Shown here: in pieces, positions 22,088-34,417 of the stretch | How positions within the stretch are numbered: position 1 is the stretch's first letter | How the letters are laid out: the number at the start of each line of letters is the position of its first letter | Assembly: GCA_025201375.1 (NCBI GenBank) | Contig: JAIWZP010000024.1 | Location: 1-64,000 of the forward strand | Direction of reading: 5' to 3' | Length of the DNA: 64,000 nt | Origin: Gongronella butleri | Taxonomy: Eukaryota > Mucoromycota > Mucoromycetes > Mucorales > Cunninghamellaceae | Position numbers and translations under genes: made by a program | The notes under the pieces: model-generated | What the model was told of the DNA's origin: nothing | The model's database searches: none | The model's input: only the letters and a program-made list of their open reading frames with translations

Positions 22088-25000
22088 TTGGCCAGCTTTT
22101 TTTTTTTTCCCTCTCAGACCTTCTCCCTTTCTCACTTTTCTGCCCTGTTTGTAAATTTCCCTTTTATTCCCTCTCTCGCTTCCCCTTCCTCTTTCTTAAT
22201 AATAATGTGCAATAAAACGTTTTCATCTTCACCATCAAACAACCTCAATTGACAATTGTCGAACCCAATTCCTTTGCCACCCAAACAATCACGCAAAATA
22301 GGCTGGCTACTGATGCAATTTAAGCAGCTCAGATTGGTGCAATGTAGCACAACACCAACCTTATTTTTTCATTCCCCCGCAAAAAAAGTCGAAAAACGCG
22401 CGCACACGCCCGCTTAAATGGCACTAGACTTTAATTGGTCACAAGGGCAAGACTGGGATGACGCGCTTGCTGTCATCATCAGGCGGGTGGGGAACAAGCG
22501 AGCCGAGTTTCGGTGCGCGTCTTTTTGGCCAAGACACATGAAACACGCGCACGTTGCCGTGGTTTTGCCGCCCCCCTCTCCCCGTTTTCTTGACTCCCCC
22601 ATCTTCATGACTGTCCCTTTTTTGCGACAACTTGCCTCAATTCGTCCAATTGAGGCGATGCAGTGGCGCACGACGGTCAAATTCATATAAAACAGGCAGG
22701 CGGACGCTCAAATGTCGTCCCAAAGACGCCATCCACACACGCACAGAGTGTCACAGCGCCACAGATTTGTTTTTTATTTTTGCGGCGCGCGTGCACACAC
22801 ACAAAATATCAGGCTGCCGTCCTTCCTGTTTCTTACAGGTTTCACGTGGAAGGGAAAAATAGCTTGCCCGACTTAAAGTATGCTAGCGCAGCCCCCAATT
22901 ACACGCTACCGTAATTACAAAAATAAAATAGCCTTGTGCGACGGCACACGCCAAGGCCATTTTGCCACGAATGGACCCTGCATTGACATGACGCAACGGC
23001 ACAAAAGGCAACAATCCCGCCATTTGGCGCCTAATATTAATTTTGTCGCGACATGCCCTTGCAATTCATCCTACAGGAGGTCCCATTTACTATTATTCTT
23101 CAAAGAGAATATCCACTCATCGAGTGCGCCCTCTTCTGGGCTTCAATAGACGAGAAGCATCGTGAAACATTGTCAACATCGATTTATCGGGTGTCAAACG
23201 CCATGTTTCAGGGTGACAGCGATGCTCGACGGCGGCATTTGTGCGCGCGTCGCGAGTCCGGATGTGGGGTGAATTTCAGGGCACATTGTATTGTACAAAC
23301 GCAGTCAAATTGCGCTTTATAAAATAAGGCATTCTGTGAATGCCATTTAAGCGGGGACTTTTTGAAAACCGGTGAAATTTCGACGCGTCCGTGTGCATCC
23401 GCATTGTCGCTCCTATATCCATGTGGTTTATCTCAGCGGCGCGTCCTATTGGCGAGCACGCGTCGATTATCGTCATTTTCAATAAAAATCGCCTGTTCTC
23501 GAAATTTCCGTTATTCCTTCGGCTTGAAACTTTGTATACCACAAGAGACCATATTGTAATTTGGTTTTGCTATGTGTAGCAAGGAACACCAATAAAGCAA
23601 AAACCGAGTTAAAGCAAAAACTGCACAAAACTTAAAGCGCATTGTATGCCGCGAGCCCTTTGCATGAATGTAGCCATCTGAAACCAGGTGCAACATAGAG
23701 TACGCATTGCCAACTATAACTTTGGTGCTTTCAGTGAACCAGTGAAATGACGTGGAAGAGAGTTGCATTAGTTCAACAAATTAAAAAATAGATTTGGCGT
23801 GTTTTCATGAGATTTTTTCTAATCAAATCTCTCGAAACCAAGAGCAATGCGTAGAACGAGTTGTCCTAAGCACTTCACAACAGTCGAGTCAAACGCTGCG
23901 GTGCTTAGAAAAAGAAAAGCAAGACAAGACAAGCTTCAATTGTTGAAAAAGTCATATTTTTATCACCAACCTTTCATTTGTAGCCATTGATACAAGATAA
24001 GAAATTGAAAGCGAGGCGCGCTCCGCGCATTGCTGTACGTTGCTTAACAGTTTACTTAAAAAAGACGCACACAAGATGCAAATTACTCAAAAAACATAGC
24101 TTTTTCTTTATCCATTTTTTTCCAAGTGCCGCGGCGCTTTGCCTTGAGATGAAAAGTCGTGCAAGCCAACGCAATCTACGCATTGCTCTTGGTTTCGAGA
24201 GATTTGGTTAGGGAATATCACTTGAAAACACACTAAATCTATTTTTTAATTTGTTGAACAAGTACAACTCTCTTCCACGCCATTTAACTGCTTCACTAAT
24301 AGCACCGAAGTTGTAGTAGGCAACGCGTACCGTGCGTTGCACCTGGTTTCAGGTAACCCTTTTAATGCAAAGGGCACACAATTTACAAAAAACTTAAATA
24401 TTTTTACTATTCTTGGATTATCTTGGTTTTTACTTCATTGACGTACTTGCTATATGTAGCAAAGGTAAATGGTAACTCAGACCCCAGTTGTTGACAAAAT
24501 TTCAAGCCGATTGAATAGGGGAAAAGTCGAGAACAAGCGGATTTTAGTGAAAATGGCGACAATCGACGAGTACTTTCCAATGAGACACGCTGTAGGGATA
24601 AAACTGTGCGCATTCAGTGACCACGATACTGTTGCACACGGGCGCGTCGAAATTTTACAGGTTTCCAAAAAGCCCCCGCTTAAATGGCATTCACAGAATT
24701 CCCTTTTTTACAAAACGTGAATTGACCGCGTTTGTACAATACAATGTGCCCCAAAAATCACACCACAGCTGGATGTAGCGCGTCGCTACTGCCCACAAAA
24801 CTTGGTATTTACTTTGGCCTATCTGGTCGGTCAGCATCTGTACAATTTTATCATTGAAAAAAGACGCACAAATGTGCAAAATGTGCAAAATTGCTAATTT
24901 AAAATTTTGATTGAACGGATTTTCTTTATGAGAATGGGTAGCGCTACGCCAGGGACGATTGCACATGTCTATCTCTCTCATTTCATTCATGTTTGCCATT

Positions 25001-25124
25001 CTTTAGTCATTTTGTTTGATAGAATAGACACGATGAAGCCATAAACCTGATCAAAAGCAAATTGACCTTGTGTAAATGAATCAAATAAAGGATATTGTAG
25101 GTTTTATTGTATGTGGAGCAAATC
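22088..25124. other. Gene-free interval containing hairpin element copy 1
   Basis: No gene is supported. The stretch 23235-24800 is a long-inverted-repeat element (separate entry). The stretch 22088-23230 is unique-looking AT-rich DNA with short frames on both strands. Confidence 0.5.
23235..24800. mobile_element. Hairpin (foldback-like) element, copy 1, non-coding
   Basis: Left and right arms are imperfect inverted repeats over most of the length. Outer blocks contain GGGCACATTGTATTGTAC at left and its complement at right. Inner blocks contain AATGCCATTTAAGCGGGG and, deeper in, AAATCTCTCGAAACCAAGAG on the left against its complement at about 24190. Arms are roughly 700 bp and no transposase is encoded. 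Two further copies lie at 48.1 and 54.1 kb. It looks like a non-autonomous DNA transposon with very long terminal inverted repeats. Confidence 0.7.
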
Positions 25125-26570
25125 TTAGAAGGATGCAGACAAACCGTAGACCTAAAAAAAAAACAAAAAAATGAGAATTGACGAAATAAAATCGCTAGAT
25201 TTTTAATTTTACCTTTTCATCAAAGTCAGGGGCTTCGGTTTGGACCCATGCAGGTCCACCATAAGTGTATGAAGCTAGTACCTTGAGCTTCACATCGGCA
25301 AACGTGTTGGCGTCCTTGTTGAGGCCATGCACAGCAATGGCCAAGTGATTGACGCCATTCGTGTTGAGGATGCCAGGAGGCACAGGGAAGTCGAATTGGG
25401 GGCCCAAGTCCGTGACGAGTTTGCCAAAGTTCCAGCCATTGAGGAAAAACTCGGCGCGATAGTGTTCGTCAGCGGCAGGCTTGTCAAAGGACACCACCAG
25501 CGGATTGTCTGTGTTTTTGGGGAAATTGAGCGTAAAATTGGTGAAATACCAAGCGATGCCGGCCTTGCCAAAGCTGAATTTGAACGAGAAAAAGGGTTAA
25601 ATCGAATAGCAAGAATGACTTTTTTTTCTTACTCGTGAGGCAATGACACGCCAGTGGTGAAATTGTTGGCCCTGGTGGCAGGGAAGCCAGGCAAATGCCA
25701 GCCCTTGCGCTCACCGAATTTCCCGCCGGTATTAAAGGTACCGCGGTGTGTGTCGACGATGTCCGTGCCACCCAAGTTGCCTTGCAGCTTCCACGTAATC
25801 TTTGTCTTGGACAATCCGGACTTTGTCAAAAGATTAGCAGCATGAAGACCACGGTATGCCTTGAACACATCCGAGGGCCATCCACTTTCATCCGAGCCCA
25901 TTCTAGATTTAAAAAGGAAAAAAAATGAACAAGATGCTTTGCAATTTTTTTCTAAATCTTACGCATCCACCAGAATTGACACGACATTATTGCCGACCAC
26001 AAGCGCGTCTGAGGGTAGATCCAGCACATTGGGCTTGGCCGAGCCGGACGATTGGAAGGTGCCAATGTAGTCGCCATTGAGCCAGGCAGAGTAGATCGAG
26101 TAGCTGCCGCCTTGCACAGTGATATTGAGCTTTGTTTCGTCGCCGGTCGCCTCGAAATGGCCACGATACCAGAGATGGCCCACGTGGAACGCGTAATCGT
26201 CGGCATAGAGCACGTTCTGGCCAGCAGGGGGCTGAATGGAGTTGAATGTCTTGGTCTTGTTTGCCACGACCCAGTCGCTGTCATCAAATTCCGCTGTTGC
26301 TTCGGGTGCCTCATGGCCCACAGTCCATCCATTCAATTTGGGCACGACCGCGGCTGGTGGTCCTTCGATCTTTGCCTTATACGATCCATATTGGCTCTTT
26401 TTGATCTTCAGATGACGATTGTTCCAGCTCACATCCTTGAATTTCTTGGATCCAAAGATTTCCAACGTGTCGGTGGCATCGGCATCGCCGCGCAGCGTCA
26501 ATGTCTTTCCAGACGTGGATGATTCGCCGCGGACGAGGTACTGTTGATGAAGAAAATGAGCTTTTCCATC

Positions 26571-26616
<46 letters not shown>

Positions 26617-28960
26617 AAAAATTTACGCTGCCAAACACAAACGCGGGGCCATTGCGCGTGTCCAACCGCCACATGTGATAAGCATTCTTCAAGTCGGCCA
26701 CCAAAATGGTCAATGGCTTGCCAGCATGGGTAATTTCAATGGGGAAAAGACCTGATTTTTGCAAGTTGTTTCAAAAATAGTCGATGAATAATGATTTCGA
26801 CAACATTGGCCTCCTTTTCTTCTTTTCATTTACCGTCCACCACATAGTTGAGGCGCAGCTGCGAGCCAGACACGGTTGACTTTGTCGAGTGGCCGCCAAA
26901 GAACTTGACTTTGGGCTTGGAATCGGAAGGTAGACGCAGCACAACCTCGCCCTGCTCACCTGCAAGACCGTGCAGCACCAAATAGTCAGTGTCGTCAATG
27001 GTCCCCCAGGTCAGCACATCCGTGGTCGAATAGACAAGATGTTGGCCCAAAAAGTCGAGATTGGCAGACAGGATCTTTGAATCGCGCCCATTGAGACGGA
27101 TAAACGTGTTGGGCTCTTGGGGAACGCTGACATTGCCAATTGACATGGAAAACTTGGTGTCAGCCAAGCTTGTCATATCGGTATGACGCACAATGTGGAA
27201 TTCTGCTTTGGTTTCAGGATTGACACGCACGACATCCGTGACCAGGCTGCTTGAAACGGTGCCATTGACCTTTTCTGTCTGCAAAAGGTCCTTGGCTGTG
27301 GCAAAAAAGTAGCCCAACAGCTTCATCTCGTATGTGCGGTTGCTGAGCTGGCGTGATTCCGTGATGGGCGCACCATAGTCATATGAGCTATATTTTTTTA
27401 AAAAAGATGCATGAGCGTGTTTTTGTCCTTAGATGATACCTTTTTTTCTTTACGTGTAATCCTCAGGGAAGCGCAAGTGACCCCAATTCGTGCCACCATA
27501 GGTCATGTAGGTTGATTGCATTGTCATGCCTAATGGAAAGAATGAGTGTTTTGCATTTTCTAGTTTAAATTGGTTTTTACCCCATTCCAGGTTCCAACGA
27601 TAGAAAACACGATTATAATTTTCATTCGTGTGCAAGCGGCAGTATTCATAGCCATTTCCACCCCAGTTGTCAAAGGCACCGCCACCATATTCCGGCAAGA
27701 AGACTATGCAAAGACGCGATTTGTTAAAATATCTATTTTTTTGGTCATGCTCTCTGACATACCCGGCGTGTCAGCCTTGTATTGAGTGATTGAAGTCAAT
27801 GGAGGGTTGTAAAAATTGGTCCAATCCGTATAATTCACGGGGCAGCCAAAACCTGATCAGAGGCGTTAGAACACGTTTTACAAGGCCCATTCTTCGTGTC
27901 ATCTTACCAAGGGGATACAAGTCATAGCCGAGCAAATCAGGCGCTCCCTTGCCACCCGTCCAAGGATTATAAAAGTCACCAGGGGAATTGTGGAACGTAG
28001 GGACATAAATGCCGGCATCCTTGTACGTTTGTTCAAGAAGCGTCATGTATTCACGATTGGTGTCCTCCGCTGCAAGGAACTCATTGTCAATTTGTAACAT
28101 AATGACCTGTAAAAACATGTAAATGACGGTCTGCTACGAATGATAGCCTGGAACTTACAGGGCCCTTGGGATATTGATACTTTTCCAGCAATGCGGCCAT
28201 CTTGGTGATATAGGGCTTCCAAGCAGCTGTCCATTCTGGGTCGTCGGTGCGGCTGGAAGCATTCAATGGCTTGGTCCACAAGGCAAAACCACCGGCCGTG
28301 GTCTCAGCATTGCTATGCTCAAAAAATTAGAAAAACCACCTTTTGTTGCTGCATTTCTTACATATATGGTCCAGGGCGAGCCGAAACATAGATACCCGTT
28401 TCTTGAGCCATTTTTAAAAAGGCCTCAATGTCACGAATGCCCGTCATATCCACTATTACAGGGGCAAATAACGTGTTAAAAGTGGGCCACAAGGGAGTAA
28501 AGCGATTTTACCTGTGTCACTGTTCCAGCTGTGGAAACCCCAATGGAAATACGGCTGGACCACGTTGAAACCAGTAGCCTTGACTAAATTAACAAGGAAA
28601 TGAGCGCATGTAGGCAATTATCCGCTCTTTAAAAGAGACTACTCACGCTTTTCAAAAATATCTTTCCACAAATTGGGACTGGGAAGACGGAACGGGTGCA
28701 TTTCGCCGCCCCAAATGAAGACTCGCTCGCCATCAACCTTGAACGAGTAGCTATCCCAGGAAAAATGACTGGAGCTATTCGAGCTGCGGGCCAAGTGTGT
28801 GTCTATTTTACAACGACGCGTTATAATGAATAGAAAAAAAAAAAATAAAAACCTTACGAGTTTGATATTTTTTTCCTTCCATTGGCACCGCATGAGCCAG
28901 AGATTCAAGACATGCCAGAGCGGCAAGTCCCAGGGTCAGGACTTTGGCTAGAGAGGGCAT
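25125..28960 (-). CDS. Secreted beta-galactosidase, GH35, 992 aa, 15 exons
   Basis: Minus-strand exons are 28960-28858, 28802-28647, 28583-28512, 28452-28362, 28312-28159, 28106-27908, 27852-27763, 27703-27581, 27529-27454, 27387-26834, 26751-26627, 26540-25963, 25902-25633, 25573-25213 and 25151-25125, closing to 993 codons. A signal peptide (VLTLGLAALAC) is followed by the GH35 TIM barrel with GEMHPFRLP, ARPGPYINAE and MLQIDNEF. The predicted acid/base is Glu201, and the nucleophile is Glu293 in VFLPEYGGG. Fungal-type BetaGal domains and a jelly-roll C-terminus (WYRGHFEATGD, HRGTFNTGG, GVNHLAIAVHGL) follow. Length is normal for fungal LacA-like enzymes. It releases terminal beta-galactosyl residues outside the cell. 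One intron contains a 43-nt T-run (+ strand). Confidence 0.95.
26573..26615. repeat. 43-nt poly-T run inside a beta-galactosidase intron
   Basis: An uninterrupted T-run fills half of an 86-nt intron (26541-26626). On the gene strand it is poly-A just after the gtaaat donor. It is the longest of many such runs in this window. Confidence 0.9.
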
Positions 28961-29499
28961 CAAAGAAATAAAATCAAGAAACAAAAAAGATACTGATGTG
29001 CGGTGAGCGCACGAGATGAATGCATTTATAATTGTAGACGTGGAGAATTTCTTTCAATAACAAGTTTGCAGCGCGTGGCAAGAGTTACACATCGTAAATT
29101 GGATGCTTCCCCGGATTCAATGATAGATCGCCCGCAAAAACACGCAAATGACGGAAAATAATGCTTTTCTTCAAAATGATGGGAACGGATTGACCATTTG
29201 GTGTCACCTAAACTTTAATTTGATCTTAACATAATCCACGATTGGGTAAAAACCCCGTCAATGTTAAATTTGATGGCGCATTCAAGTGGTTGGGAGATCT
29301 TACATAAGGAGTGTACAAGAGGATAATGCCGCGGGTACTCTGTACTATCGTTTTACAACTGGTATTGTACGTGATCATTGAGAATGCTCCAATTCGAGTG
29401 TTTCACGTGTTTTCTGAATCATTTGTCAATGTAATGTCTAGTCACATGAACATTTTCTTGTTTAAAAAGAACATGCACACGTTTCTTGTTCAATTGAGC

Positions 29500-29900
29500 C
29501 TAGCAATGCAGCAGTTCTGCTGTCACTGGATGGCGCGCAATAACCATTTCAAAAAATGGGAAATTTCCAAGGGATACAGTCATCAATTTAAAATTGGTCG
29601 ATTTTAGCCGTCAGATTGCCACGCCATTCACTACATGCTACAGTAGACACATCCCATTTGCAGACGAAAGCTTAATGAAAAGTAATGGTGCGTTGGCCCG
29701 TTTTGCCGTAAACTGCTGTGAAAATCCTATTTTCGCACATAGGTCAAGATCATAGCAATGAAAAGCATCTATGTCACTGAGAAACGCACACCATCAGAAA
29801 GGGCATGGCTTGCTGCGTACGTGAACATTGGTGATATATGAAAAAAATTGGAAGATTTGACACAAAAGCACACAGTCGACATTTTGAACGCGTGATAAAC
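29500..29900 (+). repeat. Diverged copy of dispersed repeat Rep-B
   Basis: TCACTGGATGGCGCGCAAT, TTCCAAGGG(G/A)TACAGTC and, further on, CATCAGAAAG(A/G)GCA appear in the same order and similar spacing as at 49850-50130. It is heavily degraded. Confidence 0.5.
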
Positions 29901-30198
29901 TGTATCAAACGTCGCAATCCACGCGTCTGTTTATAATCAAATCCAAGCATGTGGAGTGCATCTTTCTCATATACACGTCAGCGAGGCTTTTTGACCGCGT
30001 TTTTCCTGTGCCATTTGCGGTTTAATTTAAATCTATCCTATTTTATACTAATTTAGCCCGTTGCTCGTCAATGAATAATTGTACAGCCCTCTTTGTTGCT
30101 ATTTTGACATATTTACTATCCCGCTTATCGTGAGTGTAATTTTGAGCAAGCTCTGAAGACCCATAGCCACCATTTCATCAATTTTGCCTTTGCAAAAA

Positions 30199-31480
30199 TA
30201 GCCCTGAATTTATGCAAAGTGTATTTTCTTAGGGTTGAGTTATCCGATTTATTAAAAAACTTGGAAACAATGAAGCCTTAAGTCGAATACCAACTTGTAT
30301 AAATTTGGAGTCATGCGGTCAGGGTCATCGTGAGAAACGCGTAAAATAATATTTGGCGCTGGGTTTTAACTAGCAAACACGAATCTTGAGATTTTTCGAG
30401 ACTGAGTGATCAGATTCGCGAACAAAATTAACATTGTCGTAGAATTGGGCCTACCATTGACTGGTCCAAATTTGGGACAAGATGAGCTAGTTTCTGAGGA
30501 AGCACCAGTTTCATAGGCGTAAAAGGGGTAAGATCAGCACCATTTGGTCTCGTACCGCAGCAACTGCTGAACGCCCCGACACGTGAGTCACCTCAAATGA
30601 ACCAGCGGGCGGTAAAAGCGCTTGTGGTTTGGGGACATCGCTTCAAGTTCTTGGAGAGTTAGCTCTTAAAGATCGATTTGATCCTGATTTGGCCCTGAAT
30701 TTGTGAAAAATGCAATTTCTCAGGACTGAGTGATCCGATTTGCAAAAAAACTTGGAATCATCGAATTTTTGAGCCAAGTATCAGATGGTCTTAATTTGGA
30801 GCCAGATGATGAGGCTCATCGGAAGGAACGTGCAAAATATTGTTTGGCGCTGGGTTTTCACTAGCAAACACGAATCTCGAGATTTCTCGAGACAGAGCGA
30901 TCCGATTCGCGAACAAAATTAACACAGCTGCAGGATGGGGTCTTCCTTCAAATGGTTCAAATTTGGGACTAGATGAGCAAATTTCTGATGAAGCACCAGT
31001 TTCATAGGCGTAAATGGGGTAAGACCAGCACTATTTGGTCTCGTACTGCGGCAACGGCTGAGCGCCCGTACACGTGAGTCACCTCAAATAAACCAGCGGC
31101 TAAACACGGTAAAAGCGCTTGTGGTTTGGAGACATCGCGTCGAGTTCTCGGCGACTTAGCCTTCACAGGATTGATTTGGCCCTGATTTCATACAAATACA
31201 TTTCCTCAGGTCTAAGCGATCCGATCTACAGTATGATATAAAAAAAACTTGATATTGTTGGAGTTTTGTGTTCAGCATTCTCTTACTCAAATATAGGACC
31301 GGATGAACAAGATCCCGAGGACGCACCCTGCAAAGGGAGTAAGATCTGCTCTATTTTGGTGGCGTATGCGACAACAGCCTAACGTATCAGCGCGCGAGTC
31401 ATCTCAAACGAACCAATGGCCAAACGCGGCACATTAAAAGCGCTTGTGTTTTGGAGAGTTTGCGCTGATATTTTGGTGAC
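30199..31480. repeat. Tandem repeat with a unit of about 491 bp, 2.6 copies
   Basis: Anchor words recur at a fixed spacing. GCCCTGAATTT is at 30201 and 30692, with GCCCTGATTT at 31179. AGCACCAGTTTCATAGGCGT is at 30501 and 30992. The block GGCGCTGGGTTTT(A/C)ACTAGC is also doubled. The third unit is shortened. The units have diverged by point changes and carry no open frame of note. Confidence 0.8.
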
Positions 31481-31951
31481 TTTGTGCAATTGCTCTGAAA
31501 ACTCGCATTTTTGATTTTGAAGGGCTGACATGATACAGTCATTTACACGCGCCGCCGCCCAGGTAAAATGGCAGCATACTGTATCATAGGGCACCGAAAC
31601 ATCGTGACCATCCTTTGAGAAACATCACTTTATTTCTGCTAATGCTGCTCGAGTGCCTTTTTCTGCATCTGAGACGCATAAGGAGTGGCAGAAAATGGAA
31701 CCATAAAAATGGAGGCTGTCGGCTGCATATTGGGGAGGAGTTCACGGTAAAAGGGGTCTGTCTCCTTGAACCTGTTTTTCTTTTTCCTCTCTTGTATCTT
31801 TCTCCTTGCCGATCACCGTTGTCGTTTCTCCTTTATCTGGTTCATTTTTCTCTTTCTTTCTCTGTTTTTCTCCATCTTTGCTATTTTTAATTGCTTATTT
31901 TGTCTTTCTTCCCACCTTTGCTATCTTTATTTGCATCTTTTTTTGTCCAAC

Positions 31952-32467
31952 ATGAAAACAATACTATTGGTAGCCATCATGCTCATCATGATGATGGTCG
32001 ATGCATGCTCTGATAGCTTTGCTTGTCCATTGGAACAAGACTGTGTTGAGGGCGGTCAATGCTACGAGGGCCTTTGTCTAAATGAATGCATGCCGTCAAA
32101 AACATGCTTTGTGGACAATGACTGCGATGGTGGGTTCTGCTACAATGGATATTGCAAGACACCTGCTTTCGAAGACGGCAAATGTTATGAAAAGAAGCAT
32201 TGTAGGAAAGAATCTACATCAAGCTACCCACTTGCTTGTGTCAAGAACGTGTGCACCGAGATCCAATGGAGAAAGGAGAATGGACAACCTTGTACTGGTA
32301 GCGTAGAATGTGACAGCGCAAATTGCAATCCAGATACAAAAAAATGCGAAGCAGCACGTGTAGCTTCTTGCAGGGGAGACTGCACAAGTGATCGCATGTG
32401 TGGTGGATTGTATAATCGCTGTGTCAAGGACTCCTCTGATGCAGCTTGGGGTGAATGCTGCAAATAA
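31952..32467 (+). CDS. Small secreted cysteine-rich protein, 171 aa, single exon
   Basis: The N-terminal signal peptide MKTILLVAIMLIMMMVDA is followed by a mature region with 24 cysteines. They occur in repeating short-spaced motifs (DNDCDGGFCYNGYC, SVECDSANCNPDTKKC, GECC at the end), reminiscent of EB- or dickkopf-like disulfide modules. No family can be named with confidence. It has no intron, unlike almost all genes here, and sits alone in a repeat-rich interval. This is the usual setting of effector-like or cell-surface-interacting secreted proteins, though that role is inference. The Met directly before the signal peptide is the start; the open frame upstream is T-rich leader. Confidence 0.8.
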   Translation: MKTILLVAIMLIMMMVDACSDSFACPLEQDCVEGGQCYEGLCLNECMPSKTCFVDNDCDGGFCYNGYCKTPAFEDGKCYEKKHCRKESTSSYPLACVKNVCTEIQWRKENGQPCTGSVECDSANCNPDTKKCEAARVASCRGDCTSDRMCGGLYNRCVKDSSDAAWGECCK

Positions 32468-34417
32468 TTATGAAATCATAATAAACCAGAGAAGGGAAAC
32501 ATAATGAGTCCGCTCATTTTAAATCTTTTCAGTTGATCCAGAAAGGAGCTTGGTCTCGTGACTCTCTCAGTGATCATTCGGCCACGCTCACTGGCATTCT
32601 GTGATGCCGAGCAGCCAGACGCCAATTAGGTCAACGATCAGATGGAATTTCTGGAGACCATCGTCACACAATAAATTGCATTTTGAGTACATTTTGCGAT
32701 TCATTGCCAGAACAGCAGATACTCACGACCTTTATACGGGCTATGCACACTTGAAAATCCTGGTCATCAGCGGCCAGGACCTTTGTCCTGCTTATATACC
32801 TAATTTAATGTGTCAAGCATCATGTGAAAAGCCCATCAAATTATGAAAATGTGACTTTTGACGCGAAAACAATTGAATAAACTAGTCAAACGATTGTGCA
32901 CCTATGATTTTGGGGTTTTCTGCTCCTTGTCCCCTCCTTGTCACAAAGGAACATGCGCAACAAAGAAAGGAAATTATTGCATTTGCGAAATTCATGCTTT
33001 TTCTTTAGTTTGGCGTAACCATGTTGCGTTTTGTAAGATGCAACTTGGAGACGAACAGAAGATAAAAATGTTTATCATCAAATCCATGCACCTGGTGTTT
33101 CTCTTGCTAGTATGCGCATCAACACGCATCTATGAGGGCGTTCTTGCCATGAAATTCGCGCTTGAAGTTTTATCGAAAATCACGAATTACTCGCCAACCA
33201 GCAGATCAATCCTACTCTTTTTTGACCTTTTCCGTGATTTCTCCCCGCAATGCACCTTGTGTGTAAATTTAGAAGATTTCTGGGAATCCGTTTTTCAATT
33301 CTTGTTTTGCGAGCTCACCAGAGCCGATTTTTCGATTTGCTCCTGGCGCTCCTCACGATATGTGACTGATGCCGGTTGTAGCCCATGCGGCGTTTCGCGC
33401 TTGGTAATGATCTCTGTGATGCGTTTCGGGACAGCAACGCACCTGGTTTCTGGTTGTGCTCTTTAATTAATCAGCTAAAATGCTTGATTTTCATCTGTCT
33501 CTCCCAGAAACGTGTTCAATCTGTCCCAAATTTGAACTGCCTGGTGCGTGAGGTAAGCGTGCTATAATGTCAAGCTTCGTCGGCAATCAACATGTTTCAT
33601 TTTGCGGCGCTACATTGCTTTTTGCGTGAAAATAGAGCGCCTTGGCGGCAAAGTCGCCAAAAGCTCAGCAAACTATATCTTGAAATTCAAGTCGTTTGCA
33701 GCGCTGCGTCGCACTGCTTCATTCACGGGTCTACTGCAACTTGGCAGGTCGCGTTCTCGCCGAGAAAAAGCAAGAAATGGGCCACTTTTTGACTTGCTTC
33801 ACCTTTATTGATGAGATGCCTTTGATGAACGTGCGCAATTGGTGCCGAATGGCAAAACGAGAGACGGTCAAGCAACGCATGAAGAACAAATCACGCGTTT
33901 CAACGTTGCCAATTCCATGTTGAATGTGCACTTTATGCAAAAAAAAAAAAGATTACATTGGGTCTCGTGCCTGAATAGAATGGACAGAGAGAATTGGTTG
34001 TCCGATGGGTGGGCTGTCGTCTTCACGGCCGAAAGGGCTTTAATCAGCTGTCAAAAAAAGGGGTGAAAGGGGATGATATGTGCCAAATGGGTGCATCCGA
34101 GGAAAATGGGATGTTGATCTGCGCTTTTGGCTGGTGCGTTACGTCCAATTGGCCATTTGTGCGACCGCAGGCAAGGGCAACCCTTGAGTCATGGCGAGAA
34201 TTGCCTGATTGGGCACGGAGCAACGCAATTTTATCTCCTGTGCCCGCCGCCATGACAGAATGTCAGCGGGCGACGGGGGTAAGGCAAGCGGAGCCATTGG
34301 CGCGCCGCCAAACCATAAAAGTCCGTGATATAAAAGGCGATCTTTTTTTTCTCTTCTCTTTTTCTTTTTCTTTAGACTTTTTACCCCCCTTCCTCCTTTT
34401 ACACAACCTTTTATATC
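32468..34417. other. Gene-free interval
   Basis: No supported gene. A 202-codon frame at 32858-33466 has no recognisable domain, an unnatural composition and no flanking signals. A TATA-like TATAAAAGGC at about 34328-34337 probably belongs to tryptophan synthase. Confidence 0.45.

Larger units (their letters stand above)
28961..31951. other. Gene-free interval with repeat relics
   Basis: A TATA-like TTTATAAT at about 29024 probably serves the beta-galactosidase gene. A diverged Rep-B copy (29500-29900) and a tandem repeat of about 491 bp (30199-31480) occupy much of the rest. No gene is seen. Confidence 0.5.

Noticed and set aside
32858..33466. 202-codon open frame as a gene
   Set aside because: No domain, no signal or start context, unusual composition and no splice partners. 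It lies in a gene-free repeat-rich interval.
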